Shown here piece by piece: positions 24,439 to 32,631 of a DNA stretch of 64,000 bases. Both the position numbers and the translations under genes were made by a program. This stretch comes from CAZTDD01 sp964612675 (GTDB lineage: Bacteria > Hinthialibacterota > Hinthialibacteria > Hinthialibacterales > JAKPRU01). Each line of letters starts with the position of its first letter. Positions within the stretch are counted from its first letter, which is position 1. The notes beneath the pieces are model-generated. The model was given only the letters and a program-made list of their open reading frames with translations, did not search any database and had not been told where the DNA came from. The stretch is taken from contig CAZTDD010000018.1 in NCBI GenBank assembly GCA_964612675.1, positions 7,916-71,915 on the forward strand. The letters run 5' to 3'.

Positions 24439-25751
24439 GAACTCGAACCACCGGTAACAGAGAGAGCCCTGCGTTGACGTAGACGTTCGACTCTCTCGTC
24501 GCATTTCTTTAACGCTTCAGCCGGACCGGCCAGTCCGCCGATAACATCGTTGATCGCATCGTAAAAATGATTCGCCACGTCCACTGAGAAACCGACATCC
24601 GCGGGAGCGACAATCAACGGCTCCGATTCCATGTGGTGTCGGATTTTCTCGAGGTGAGGTTCGCTGACTCCCTCATGGGCCGCTTTTACTGTCGAGAACA
24701 CTCCGACAGCGACGAAACGGCGCTGTACCTCGGGTGATGTGTAGTATTTGAGAAAACGGATCGCCAGGTCTTTCCGAGGAGTATGCTTATAGACCATATA
24801 TCCGCTGACATGGCCGAGTACACTCTCCTGGTTTCCCTTCCCCTCCGGAAACGCCGGTGTATTGAAATAATCGAATTCCAAGTCGGGGACTTCGTTGATG
24901 AACATGTCGATCACCCATGCGCCGATGGGATGAAACAGCGCCTGCTCCGCGCGGAACAGCATCTGCCCCTCTTCATCCGACAACCCGATAACGCCCTCGT
25001 TGAAAAACCCTTCTTGCACCAGCTGGTGTAGATACGTGAGTCCCTTGATGAAGTCCGGGTTGGCGAATCGCGTCCCGGGTTTGAGCTGCATGACATCCTG
25101 GTATAGATCTTCCCCGCCGACACGGCTGACAATATGAGCTCCCCAGTTACCGAGCGGCCATTTCTCGTTGTTCCCCGCGCTGATCGGTACCAGCCCCGCC
25201 GCCTTCGCGTCTCGGCACAATTCAACAAAGTCATCCCAGGTCTTCGGGACACGCATCCCGAGATCCCGAAACAGCTTCGAGTTATACCAGATGAACGTCG
25301 TTGTGCCGATCGAGTCCGGGATCATATAATCGCGGCCGTCGACCCGGTTGCATTCCCAACTGCTCTCGTGGAATTCCTCTCTCCAGCCGTCGTCATCGAG
25401 ATAGTCCGTCAAATCGAGAGCACGATCCGCCGCAACGTCCCGCCGGATCAGCCAGTCCCCGTACTGAAAATATACGTCGGGGGGATTTCCGCCACTGAAT
25501 AACTTCATCAGCCCGATGTCTTGATAAATGTCGTCGTCCATTGCGATCTGTTGTACCGTCACGCCCGGGTTGCGTTCCTCGAATTCATGACAGATATCAT
25601 CCATGATCGGCGCGGATTTGCCGCCGGTCACATTATGAGCCAAACGAAGTACGTTGGGGTCGTCCTTCCCGGACGAGCTGGAGGAACCGCAGCCCGATAG
25701 CAGAAAGGCAAGGGAGATCGAAAGCGCAATAGAAACGTGTCGTAGAGCCAT
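24435..25751 (-). CDS. Sugar ABC transporter substrate-binding lipoprotein
   Basis: 438 residues, a family 1 extracellular solute-binding protein. It has a lipobox (LAFLLSGC) followed by a Ser-rich linker. The mature domain starts DPNVLRLAHNVTGGKSAPIMDDICHEFEERNPGVTVQQI, and the GGNPPDVYFQYGDW segment and SWECNRVDGRDYMIPDSIGTTTFIWYNSKLFRDLGM are typical of CUT1 binders. It is the first gene of the importer operon, so it is probably the most abundant product. The specificity (oligosaccharide or aminosugar) cannot be inferred. It is divergent from the iron-type permease gene, with 108 bases between them. Confidence 0.9.
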   Translation of the reverse strand: MALRHVSIALSISLAFLLSGCGSSSSSGKDDPNVLRLAHNVTGGKSAPIMDDICHEFEERNPGVTVQQIAMDDDIYQDIGLMKLFSGGNPPDVYFQYGDWLIRRDVAADRALDLTDYLDDDGWREEFHESSWECNRVDGRDYMIPDSIGTTTFIWYNSKLFRDLGMRVPKTWDDFVELCRDAKAAGLVPISAGNNEKWPLGNWGAHIVSRVGGEDLYQDVMQLKPGTRFANPDFIKGLTYLHQLVQEGFFNEGVIGLSDEEGQMLFRAEQALFHPIGAWVIDMFINEVPDLEFDYFNTPAFPEGKGNQESVLGHVSGYMVYKHTPRKDLAIRFLKYYTSPEVQRRFVAVGVFSTVKAAHEGVSEPHLEKIRHHMESEPLIVAPADVGFSVDVANHFYDAINDVIGGLAGPAEALKKCDERVERLRQRRALSVTGGSSS

Positions 25752-25859
25752 AACCCGCTGTTTCTCTCAGGAATTAGATGGTAGAGTATATCACCTTCGA
25801 ACAGGGGACAAATAGTCAATCGGAAGCGGATTGTCAACCGACAAGAAGCAGCAGAGACC

Positions 25860-27524
25860 ATGATTCGACCGATTCTGTGGATTTTTGCGTTCACATTCCT
25901 TCTCCTCTTCCTGGTACTCCCTCTTGGGATGCTGTTCCAGGACGTGATTTGGCAGGATGGACGGCTCACCGTCACCAGCCTTGTATCGACAGTTTCGGCC
26001 CCCGAACTGCGAGGACTTCTGCTGAACAGTCTTCGGTTGGCGCTGCTGGTGACCGTCTTCTCCACGTTGCTTGCGATTCCGGTGTCGGCGGCTTTAGGCC
26101 GGTGGGATTTCCCGGGTCGGACTTTATTGATTTTCGTATTCCTGACGCCGCTCGTAGTCCCACCATTCATCGGCGCGATAGGCCTGAAGAAAATCCTGGG
26201 GGCAACGGGCCCGCTCAGCGCGATGCTGATTCAGTCGAGCTTTCAGGAAACCTTCAATGTGATCGCAGCACATGGATTCGCCGGTCTGATCCTCGTCGAG
26301 ACCATTCACTTCTCCCCGCTGATATTCCTCATGCTGTTGACACCAATGGCACTGACACGAGGCAAAGTGGAAGAAGCCGCCTCCGGCCTCGGCGGAAAGC
26401 GCTATCTGAAGGTGAAGAGGATCTTCTTTCCAATGATTCGCCCGTCTCTCGTGGCAGGAATGTTGATGGTGTTTTTGTTGTCTTTAGCCGAACTGGGTGC
26501 ACCTCTCATTTTCGGGTATAAAGCACTCGTTCCGGTTACGATATTTGAATCGACAACCGAGACCGGAGTGTCGTCCACCGGTTTGGCACTTGCTGTCATA
26601 CTGCTCGCGATAGTCCTGTTGATGTTTGTTTTGTCGCGCAGATTGATGAGGCGGCAGCTAACGTGGCACTCCATTTGCCACACCGCATCGCCCCCGTCCC
26701 CACTACGAGGCTGGCTCTTGGTGCGGAAACTCCTATGGATCGTCCCCCTGGCATTCCTGACTGTGTTACCCCAGGTCGGTGTCCTGCTGAATGCACTCTC
26801 GAAAGAGTGGTCGATGACGGTTCTTCCGCAATCGTACACGCTGTCCCATATCACCGACTGTTTTCGAATTCCCTTGTCGAGTGCGGGAATAGGTAACAGC
26901 CTCCACCTTGGCATTTTCGCTGCCCTGATTGGCACGGTTGCGGCATTTGCGATCGCCTGGCTTCTTGTCAAACAACCGATCCGGAAAAACTCGATTCTCG
27001 ATTTCTTCGCGTCGCTACCGCTGGCGATACCGGGAGTTCTTGTCGCGGTCGGGTATCTGAACCTGTTCCGCGGTACGGCGTACTCTCCGGTGGCGGCAGC
27101 GGCCCCTGTGCTGGTAATGGCTTACGCTGTCCGCCGTCTGCCTTACATGGTCCGATGCATCGGGACGGAAGTCTCCGGTATTTCTCCAACACTGCAGGAG
27201 GCAGCATACTCGCTCGGCGCTTCGGGTTTCCGGGTTTGGCGCAAAGTCACAATCCCCTTGCTGCTTCCGGGTATAATTGCGGGAGCAGTTGTTGCGTTTA
27301 CGTTTTGTTTCGTAGAGATCGGCTGTTCGCTGATCCTGGTGTTTCGAAACGAAGATTACCCTTTAGCCAAGAGCATCTGGAGTATGTTCGCCGAAGGGGG
27401 GAACGACTTGGCAACCGCGTCTGTTCTCGGCCTGGTCGGAATCCTGTTCGCACTGATCGGCTTGGCCGTCGCATCACGTACACTCGGCCGGCGAATCGTC
27501 GATCTGTTCACACCGTCGTGGTAA
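25860..27524 (+). CDS. Two-domain ABC permease, iron(III)/FbpB type
   Basis: 554 residues, about 12 membrane helices in two homologous halves. Both halves contain an EAA loop: EEAASGLGGKRYLKVKRIFFPMIRPSL (about residue 185) and QEAAYSLGASGFRVWRKVTIPLLLPG (about residue 445). This is the fused layout of FbpB/AfuB/ThiP permeases. No binding protein or ATPase lies beside it; the only matching binding protein in the window is 23 kb away at 2780. It is followed on the same strand, after 126 bases, by the GH4 remnant. The ATG at 25860 has CAGAGA upstream, a modest site. Confidence 0.85.
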   Translation: MIRPILWIFAFTFLLLFLVLPLGMLFQDVIWQDGRLTVTSLVSTVSAPELRGLLLNSLRLALLVTVFSTLLAIPVSAALGRWDFPGRTLLIFVFLTPLVVPPFIGAIGLKKILGATGPLSAMLIQSSFQETFNVIAAHGFAGLILVETIHFSPLIFLMLLTPMALTRGKVEEAASGLGGKRYLKVKRIFFPMIRPSLVAGMLMVFLLSLAELGAPLIFGYKALVPVTIFESTTETGVSSTGLALAVILLAIVLLMFVLSRRLMRRQLTWHSICHTASPPSPLRGWLLVRKLLWIVPLAFLTVLPQVGVLLNALSKEWSMTVLPQSYTLSHITDCFRIPLSSAGIGNSLHLGIFAALIGTVAAFAIAWLLVKQPIRKNSILDFFASLPLAIPGVLVAVGYLNLFRGTAYSPVAAAAPVLVMAYAVRRLPYMVRCIGTEVSGISPTLQEAAYSLGASGFRVWRKVTIPLLLPGIIAGAVVAFTFCFVEIGCSLILVFRNEDYPLAKSIWSMFAEGGNDLATASVLGLVGILFALIGLAVASRTLGRRIVDLFTPSW

Positions 27525-27650
27525 TGCCAGGTTCCGAACAAGCGCCATCTGTCAACGCAGACCGAGACCACTTCCACGCCGTGTATATATGCTCTCTAAT
27601 GATTTCCTGGCAAGTCGATTGTGGACCGCGTACGACTGACGGAGGTCTTG

Positions 27651-28190
27651 ATGCCTAAAATCGCGTTCATCGGTGCAGGTAGTCTGGTTTTCTCCCAACG
27701 TCTCATCATCGATATCCTCTCGTTTCCTGCGTTGCGGGAAACAACCTTCGCGCTGGTCGATATCGATGAGAAACGCCTCGATTATGCACGGCGGGTAGCC
27801 GAACGAATCATTCATGAAACCGAGGCACCGGCTGATGCGATCGCCACCGGAGTCCCGATACGAATCAACGGGAATGTGAAAAACACCGGGTTGATCGACA
27901 ACTTGCCGCAGGGCTCGTGCGTCGAGGTCCCTTGTTTGGTAGACAGCCAGGGCGTTTCGCCCTGTCACGTCGGCGAATTGCCTCCTCACTTGGCCGCCCT
28001 GAATCGTAGTAATATCGCTGTTCAGGAAATGGCTGTAAACGCGGCACTGACCGGGGACCGGCGAGCGGCGTTTCACGCGGTCGCGGCGGATCCTCTCACT
28101 GCGGCCGTTCTGTCGCTCGGGGAAATCCAAGAAATGGTGGACGAAATGTTCGAAGCCGAGCGCGAATGGCTCCCTCAGTTCAAGGCCTGA
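27651..28190 (+). pseudogene. GH4 alpha-galactosidase-type gene with large internal deletion
   Basis: 179 residues where family members have about 430-460. The first 64 residues are a good GH4 NAD-binding start (MPKIAFIGAGSLVFSQRLIIDILSFPAL, LVDIDEKRLDYA). After about residue 65 the sequence jumps to the C-terminal part: GNVKNTGLIDNLPQGSCVEVPCLVDSQGVSP, LAALNRSNIAVQEMAVNAALTGDRRAAFHAVAADPLTAA. The middle 250 or so residues, with the metal-binding Cys/His and the DTLGIGG region, are missing, but the frame is intact across the junction near 27843. The ATG at 27651 follows GGAGGT. It could be a decayed gene, a real short protein or an assembly error. It is listed as a pseudogene because the catalytic part is gone. 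Confidence 0.8.
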
Positions 28191-28243
28191 TCGCTATCGT
28201 TCAAACATGGTCAAATATCCGTATCGGGAATCGAGAAGAAACA

Positions 28244-28828
28244 TTGAAAAACCTAGGGTTCACACTGATCGAGTTGCTCATTGTCGTGGCGATTATCGGC
28301 ATTCTCGCCGCTATCGCGGTACCGAACTTCCTGAACGCGCAGATGCGGGCAAAGATCGCACGCTGTCAGGCCGACATGAAAGCGGTCGAAACCGCACTGG
28401 AACAGTATTACCTCGATTACAACAGCTACGTCGAAGACCATGACTGGCCGTCGGACAGATCGCAACGCGGCCTGTTTAAGATCACGACGCCAACCGCCTA
28501 TATCGCTACGCTTCCGCTTGACGCTTTTGCTTCAGGACCGCTGAAGAACTGGTCTGAGGAGAATCCGACATTCGAATATGGTTCGGGGAACGCCTCGACT
28601 CCAGGGAAACAGTGGCCCGCACAAGCGTACATCCTTATTTCGCCCGGCCCGGACCTGGATGAAGAGGTTGACGGGAATGACGGGTTCCCGTTCGGAACGG
28701 TGATCTACAGTTTCGATCCCAGTAACGGACTAAAAAGTACCGGCGATATCGTCCGACTGGGAGGGAATTGGTCTTCCGGGCGGGTCATCCGGGACGGAAG
28801 ATACATCGCCGGAGGGCGCGGGCGATAG
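28244..28828 (+). CDS. Prepilin-type protein (type IV pilin/pseudopilin-like)
   Basis: A TTG at 28244 gives the leader MKNLG followed by FTLIELLIVVAIIGILAAIAVPNFLNAQMRAK, the textbook class III prepilin signal: a short leader ending in Gly, then Phe and the Glu at +5. The 194-residue protein has an alpha-helical stalk (ARCQADMKAVETALEQYYLDYNSY) and a Gly/Ser-rich globular end. An ATG at 28166 is in frame but would overlap the GH4 gene and put 26 residues before the leader. Prepilin peptidase and assembly genes are not nearby. Many such proteins with variable heads occur in these candidate phyla and may be pseudopilins for secretion or surface display. Confidence 0.85.
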   Translation: MKNLGFTLIELLIVVAIIGILAAIAVPNFLNAQMRAKIARCQADMKAVETALEQYYLDYNSYVEDHDWPSDRSQRGLFKITTPTAYIATLPLDAFASGPLKNWSEENPTFEYGSGNASTPGKQWPAQAYILISPGPDLDEEVDGNDGFPFGTVIYSFDPSNGLKSTGDIVRLGGNWSSGRVIRDGRYIAGGRGR

Positions 28829-28829
28829 A

Positions 28830-29777
28830 TCACGAGAAAGCGAGAAGAATTCCTCCAACGAGTACCACGTCCTCGCTCAGGGCTGCAGGTACAACAGACC
28901 AGGAATCTCGAAACGGCCCGAACACACGATACGCAACAGCCTCCAGTAACGGCTCCCAGAAGAGCTTTCCCATCAGCGACACCCCGCCGCCGATAACGAC
29001 TTTGTCGGGATGGAGAAGTGCGATCACATTGGAGATCGCAATTCCCAACGTGTCGCACGTTTCAGCGAGAATCGTAAGCGCCAGCGAATCGCCCTGGTCG
29101 GCCGCCTGATACACCGTCTCTGCAGTAATGCGCTCCAGGTCATTCTCGACCAATAACGGCATCGACGAGCCGTGACCATCCATGATTCTCTGCCGAGCAC
29201 GACGTCCGATAGCCCAACCCGAGCAAACGTGCTCGAGTTTGTCGGGTTTGCCGGTCCACGGATCGGGGACCCAATTGTGACCGATTTCCGCAGCCCCAAG
29301 TCCCTGCCCTTCCTCGATAATGCCGTCGCTAATCAGCCCGCCGCCGATCCCGCTTCCGATGGTCATGTAAAAGACGCGGTCACAGCCGCGCCCCGCACCC
29401 GCGACCGCCTCCGCGTATCCCGCAAGACTCGCATCGTTCTGGATCTTGACTGGAAGAGACCAACGCTTCTCGGCCCATTCCTTCAGCGGAAATGAATCCC
29501 ATCCTTCCACTTGGTGAGACACAAGAGTGACGCCGCGCTTGCTGTCCACAGGTCCGCCAAAACCTATACCGATACCGGCAAGATCTGACATTTGACCACC
29601 TGTTTCGGCGATCAAACACGGTACAAGATCTTCGAGCGCACACCGGATTCCGTCACCGCCCCGCGCTGGGTCCACGGTCTCCCGAAGACGCTTCACCACG
29701 GTCCCGTCCGCACCGCCAAGCCCCACCTGCAGCTTGGTGCCCCCGATTTCGATACCGATTCCGGATTTCACGTCCAA
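28830..29777 (-). CDS. ROK family sugar kinase
   Basis: 315 residues. ATP-binding N-terminus GIGIEIGGTKLQVGLGGADG, catalytic GFGGPVDSKRG, the SHQVEGW and NDASLAGYAEA segments, the GSGIGGG loop and GLGAAEIGH with the zinc-binding His region. The usual CxCGxxGCxE zinc site is replaced by PWTGKPDKLEHVCSGWAIG, so zinc binding may differ. It is the last gene of the minus-strand sugar-phosphate operon and starts 13 bases after the SIS gene. The likely reaction is ATP-dependent phosphorylation of a hexose or N-acetyl-hexosamine. The product may feed the pathway formed by the other four genes. Confidence 0.87.
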   Translation of the reverse strand: MDVKSGIGIEIGGTKLQVGLGGADGTVVKRLRETVDPARGGDGIRCALEDLVPCLIAETGGQMSDLAGIGIGFGGPVDSKRGVTLVSHQVEGWDSFPLKEWAEKRWSLPVKIQNDASLAGYAEAVAGAGRGCDRVFYMTIGSGIGGGLISDGIIEEGQGLGAAEIGHNWVPDPWTGKPDKLEHVCSGWAIGRRARQRIMDGHGSSMPLLVENDLERITAETVYQAADQGDSLALTILAETCDTLGIAISNVIALLHPDKVVIGGGVSLMGKLFWEPLLEAVAYRVFGPFRDSWSVVPAALSEDVVLVGGILLAFS

Positions 29778-29790
29778 TCCCTTCGATGGC

Positions 29791-30354
29791 CTATTGCTTG
29801 AAACGCTCTTTCAGTTCGTCAACCAGCCAATGAAAAACAACGCTGTGAACCGCCTCCACCAGTCCCATGTCGTGCGATGGTACGTGGAAATTCTTCGTAG
29901 CCATCTTTCCAAGTTGACCGCCGTCATAGCCGGTCACCCCAAACGTGACCATCCCCGTTTCATTCGCCCATTCCACCGCTCGCAAGACATTCGGGCTGTT
30001 GCCGGAGCCGCTGATCGCAATCAAAAGGTCGTCCTTGGAACCGAAGTTCTTCAACTGTTCCACAAAAACCCGGTCATAGCCTTCGTCATTCCCCCATGCG
30101 AGGATGTAAGGCGTATTGTCCGTCAGGCTCATGACCTTCAGCCGTTTCTGATTTTCGAAATCGCTTAACGTGCCTTTCCCCAGATCCTCACACAAATGGG
30201 ACGCATTCGCACCGCTGCCGCCGTTACCGATAATAAAAACAAAACGGCCGTCCCGGTATGCATCGCAAATCGACTGCACGAGAGATTCGACCTGAGCGAA
30301 ATCCAGTTGACTAAGTAGCGCATGTAAATCGTCGAAGTATTGTTGGACTTTCAT
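29791..30354 (-). CDS. SIS-domain sugar-phosphate isomerase, GmhA-like
   Basis: 187 residues with a single SIS domain. FVFIIGNGGSGANASHLCEDLGKG is the GmhA-type phosphate-binding loop, followed by LKVMSLTDNTPYILAWGNDEGYDRVFVEQLKNFG and ISGSGNSPNVLRAVEWANETGM. These are typical of sedoheptulose 7-phosphate isomerase. ATG 30354 is preceded by a perfect AGGAGG; an in-frame start at 30411 lacks one. Family context (next to an HldE-like kinase and an HAD phosphatase) supports a role in a heptose-like pathway, but the substrate is not proven. A 270-base repeat-filled gap separates it from the kinase gene. Confidence 0.87.
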   Translation of the reverse strand: MKVQQYFDDLHALLSQLDFAQVESLVQSICDAYRDGRFVFIIGNGGSGANASHLCEDLGKGTLSDFENQKRLKVMSLTDNTPYILAWGNDEGYDRVFVEQLKNFGSKDDLLIAISGSGNSPNVLRAVEWANETGMVTFGVTGYDGGQLGKMATKNFHVPSHDMGLVEAVHSVVFHWLVDELKERFKQ

Positions 30355-30470
30355 TTTTCCTCCTATGAATAGGCCACCATAATCCCATGAATAAGACACC
30401 ATAACCGTCATCGCGAGCCACGGGCCGGCGAGGCCGGTGATTTGAGAAAGAAACCGCGGTCCCCGTTGCC

Positions 30471-30552
30471 GTCATGGCGAGCGAAGCGTGGCCATCTCGT
30501 TTTGTCCGATTCAACGGCGAGATTCCCACGTCGCTTCGCTCCTCGGAATGAC
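30471..30552. repeat. Dispersed palindromic repeat, GTCATGGCGAG type
   Basis: GTCATGGCGAGCGAAGCG and its downstream mate CGTCGCTTCGCTCCTCGGAATGAC form a long inverted repeat in the gap between the kinase and SIS genes, with CCATCTCG and CGAGATTC near the centre. It matches a repeat type seen in many bacterial genomes. A further partial copy (GAAACGAAGCGAAG, 30574-30587) follows. Confidence 0.65.
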
Positions 30553-30625
30553 GATTCGCAGGCGTTTTCTTAGAAACGAAGCGAAGTAATCTCATTCTAG
30601 GACCAGACAAAACGAGACTCATCAC

Positions 30626-31660
30626 TCACACTTCCGCATACAAATCGCCGGTACGGTCAAAAGCATCCAGCACCTGCTGCGGTGAAGCCGTTCCGGTCGT
30701 TCCCAGTTGCCGAATCGTAACGGAAGCAACAAGGCACCCGATTGCGGCGGCTTCCGCAAACGTCGCTCCGGAAAGCAACGCCAACGTAGCGCCCGCCGTT
30801 GTGCTGTCTCCAGCCCCGACAATATCGATGGGGCCGTCAACCGGAACCGCCGGCACACTCCAACTTTCTTCGTCTTTCACCACAAGAATGCCGGATTTAT
30901 CCATTGTCATGAAAACGGGGCGACCCGTTCGTTCCGATAGGATTCGCGCCGCCTCCCGAGCCTCTTCAACGGACGGATCGTCGCCCATCCCGGCTGCGGC
31001 AGCGGCCTCATACCGATTCGGCTTAATGATCACACGTCGAAAATCGCCGATCCGAACACGGGAATCCACGAATAGAAACTTGTCCGAATAGCGATCCGCC
31101 AGATCGGCCAACCGTTCACGGACCCGATCGGTGATCACACCGCAATTCCGCTCCTGGACTTGATCGAGAACAGCCACTCCGTCGCTTTTCTCCACCGCTT
31201 CGTCCAGGTTCGCCAACACCCTGTTCTCGAGTTCTTCGGATAGAGGCGAGCGGTTTTTGATATCCTGCCGATTCATCTCGTCTTCGCCGCCCTCGAGTTG
31301 GAGCATTGGCTTCGTGTACGTGGGCGTAAACCGATCCGGCGACTCAATCAAATAGGTCCTGTCCACGCCGAGTTTGTCGAGCCCCTTCCTGAGGTCGTAT
31401 CCTTCTCCGTCATCGCCGACCACGCCAACCGCAAGGATAGAGCCAATCTGAAGCGCGGCCATATTGCTGGTCACCGTACCGGCCGCTCCCGGCTGACAAC
31501 GCTTGCCCACAACCTGATATGCGTCTTTGCCGGTTTCCAACGAAACCTCGGTCAGTTTCGGGTCGATCTCCAGATACTTGTCCAAAAAGAAATCACCAAC
31601 CACCGCAACGGTGCGGTGGCGAAAAGTATCCAACAGTTCTTGTAAACGCGTACGGTCCAT
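30626..31660 (-). CDS. PfkB-family kinase, HldE kinase-domain-like
   Basis: 344 residues. The N-terminus reads TVAVVGDFFLDKYLEIDPKLTEVSLE, where HldE (RfaE) has VVGDVMLDRYW. The central CQPGAAGTVTSNMAALQI segment holds the substrate-binding G-x-A loop, and the ATP/catalytic motif is GAGDSTTAGATLALLSG (catalytic Asp). No nucleotidyltransferase domain is attached, so it is a stand-alone kinase domain. It probably phosphorylates C1 of a heptose 7-phosphate or similar sugar phosphate. An upstream GTG (31669) is in frame, but the ATG 31660 has AGGTG at good spacing. It lies 9 bases after the deoxyhypusine-synthase-like gene. Confidence 0.87.
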   Translation of the reverse strand: MDRTRLQELLDTFRHRTVAVVGDFFLDKYLEIDPKLTEVSLETGKDAYQVVGKRCQPGAAGTVTSNMAALQIGSILAVGVVGDDGEGYDLRKGLDKLGVDRTYLIESPDRFTPTYTKPMLQLEGGEDEMNRQDIKNRSPLSEELENRVLANLDEAVEKSDGVAVLDQVQERNCGVITDRVRERLADLADRYSDKFLFVDSRVRIGDFRRVIIKPNRYEAAAAAGMGDDPSVEEAREAARILSERTGRPVFMTMDKSGILVVKDEESWSVPAVPVDGPIDIVGAGDSTTAGATLALLSGATFAEAAAIGCLVASVTIRQLGTTGTASPQQVLDAFDRTGDLYAEV

Positions 31661-31669
31661 AAAAATCAC

Positions 31670-32629
31670 CTACAAGCGAGTAAGTATGCGTTGATAGAGA
31701 GCCGGAAAAGTCTCCCGGTGGTCGCCGCAAAAATACGAGCTCCGGCCTCCGTCCCGAACGGTTCGTACGAGAATTGTTTTCCACGGGCGATAATAGTAGC
31801 GCGGCTCGGTTTTCGGCGCCTCGTCTCGTGTATCTTCCAAGGGAATCAAGTCAAAAACGCCGGTAGTAATGTTCCGAATCTCTTTCCCTTCCTGCCGCGC
31901 GGCATTGCGCGCCATGGAAAGGGCTTTGAGATACACTTCCGGTCCCATCACCGCCGAACCGAAATTCATAAAAACACCGTTTTCCAAATGCGAAACGGAA
32001 TTTGCCATGATTAGAAAATCGCGATAGGAAGTCGCTCCCAGGGCGGCACCGTCGCAATTCGGATGTTCATGAATAATGTCGTATCCGATCCCCACATGAA
32101 CGGTCACAGGAATCCGAAGCCGGTATCCGGCCGCGAGAATACTGATGTCGCGATGAGGGAACTTCTCTTCCTCGATCCATCGTCCAACACTTTCCCCCAA
32201 CCCGAGACCGTCTTGATGGCCTTGAGCAATCGCATCGTTGATCCGTCCGGTCTCTTTCCATAATCCAAACTGTCCCGTACGGATGTACTTCGCGACGCTT
32301 TCCGTGGTTGCACCAATGAGCGCAAACTCAAAATCATGAATCGGTCCCGCCCCGTTCATCGCAATGTGGGTGATCGCACCTCGTTCCATGAGATCGATAA
32401 TGAGCGGTGAATTCCCCGCTCGAATAACATGAGCCCCCATGGACAGGATCACAGCGCTTCCTTGCCGTTTCGCCTCAATGCACGCGTCCGCAAGAGCATC
32501 CAAATCAGGATGGTCAAACGACGAAGAAACGTCGCCGGGACGTATCAATACAGTGAGATCCAGATCGTGTTCGCGCTCATTGAGAGGCTGTAACTGAAGA
32601 CGACTGCGATCGAACAGCGGAAACGGCAT
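31670..32629 (-). CDS. Deoxyhypusine-synthase-like protein of unknown function
   Basis: 319 residues. The segment AHVIRAGNSPLIIDLMERGAITHIAMNGAGPIHDFEFALIGATTESV resembles the NAD-binding half of deoxyhypusine synthase (ITH, NGA, HD motifs). The C-terminal part (YRPWKTILVRTVRDGGRSSYFCGDHRETFPALYQRIL) does not show the catalytic-Lys region I know from true deoxyhypusine synthases. Since it is in an operon with GmhA/HldE/HAD-like enzymes and not near translation genes, it probably acts on a sugar phosphate or nucleotide. Similarity is inferred from memory of the family, without a search. It begins 2 bases after the HAD stop codon. Confidence 0.62.
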   Translation of the reverse strand: MPFPLFDRSRLQLQPLNEREHDLDLTVLIRPGDVSSSFDHPDLDALADACIEAKRQGSAVILSMGAHVIRAGNSPLIIDLMERGAITHIAMNGAGPIHDFEFALIGATTESVAKYIRTGQFGLWKETGRINDAIAQGHQDGLGLGESVGRWIEEEKFPHRDISILAAGYRLRIPVTVHVGIGYDIIHEHPNCDGAALGATSYRDFLIMANSVSHLENGVFMNFGSAVMGPEVYLKALSMARNAARQEGKEIRNITTGVFDLIPLEDTRDEAPKTEPRYYYRPWKTILVRTVRDGGRSSYFCGDHRETFPALYQRILTRL

Positions 32630-32631
32630 AA

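Noticed and set aside
25778..26521. A 247-codon plus-strand frame overlapping the iron-type permease
   Set aside because: Alternate frame of a clearly coding membrane protein with two EAA loops.
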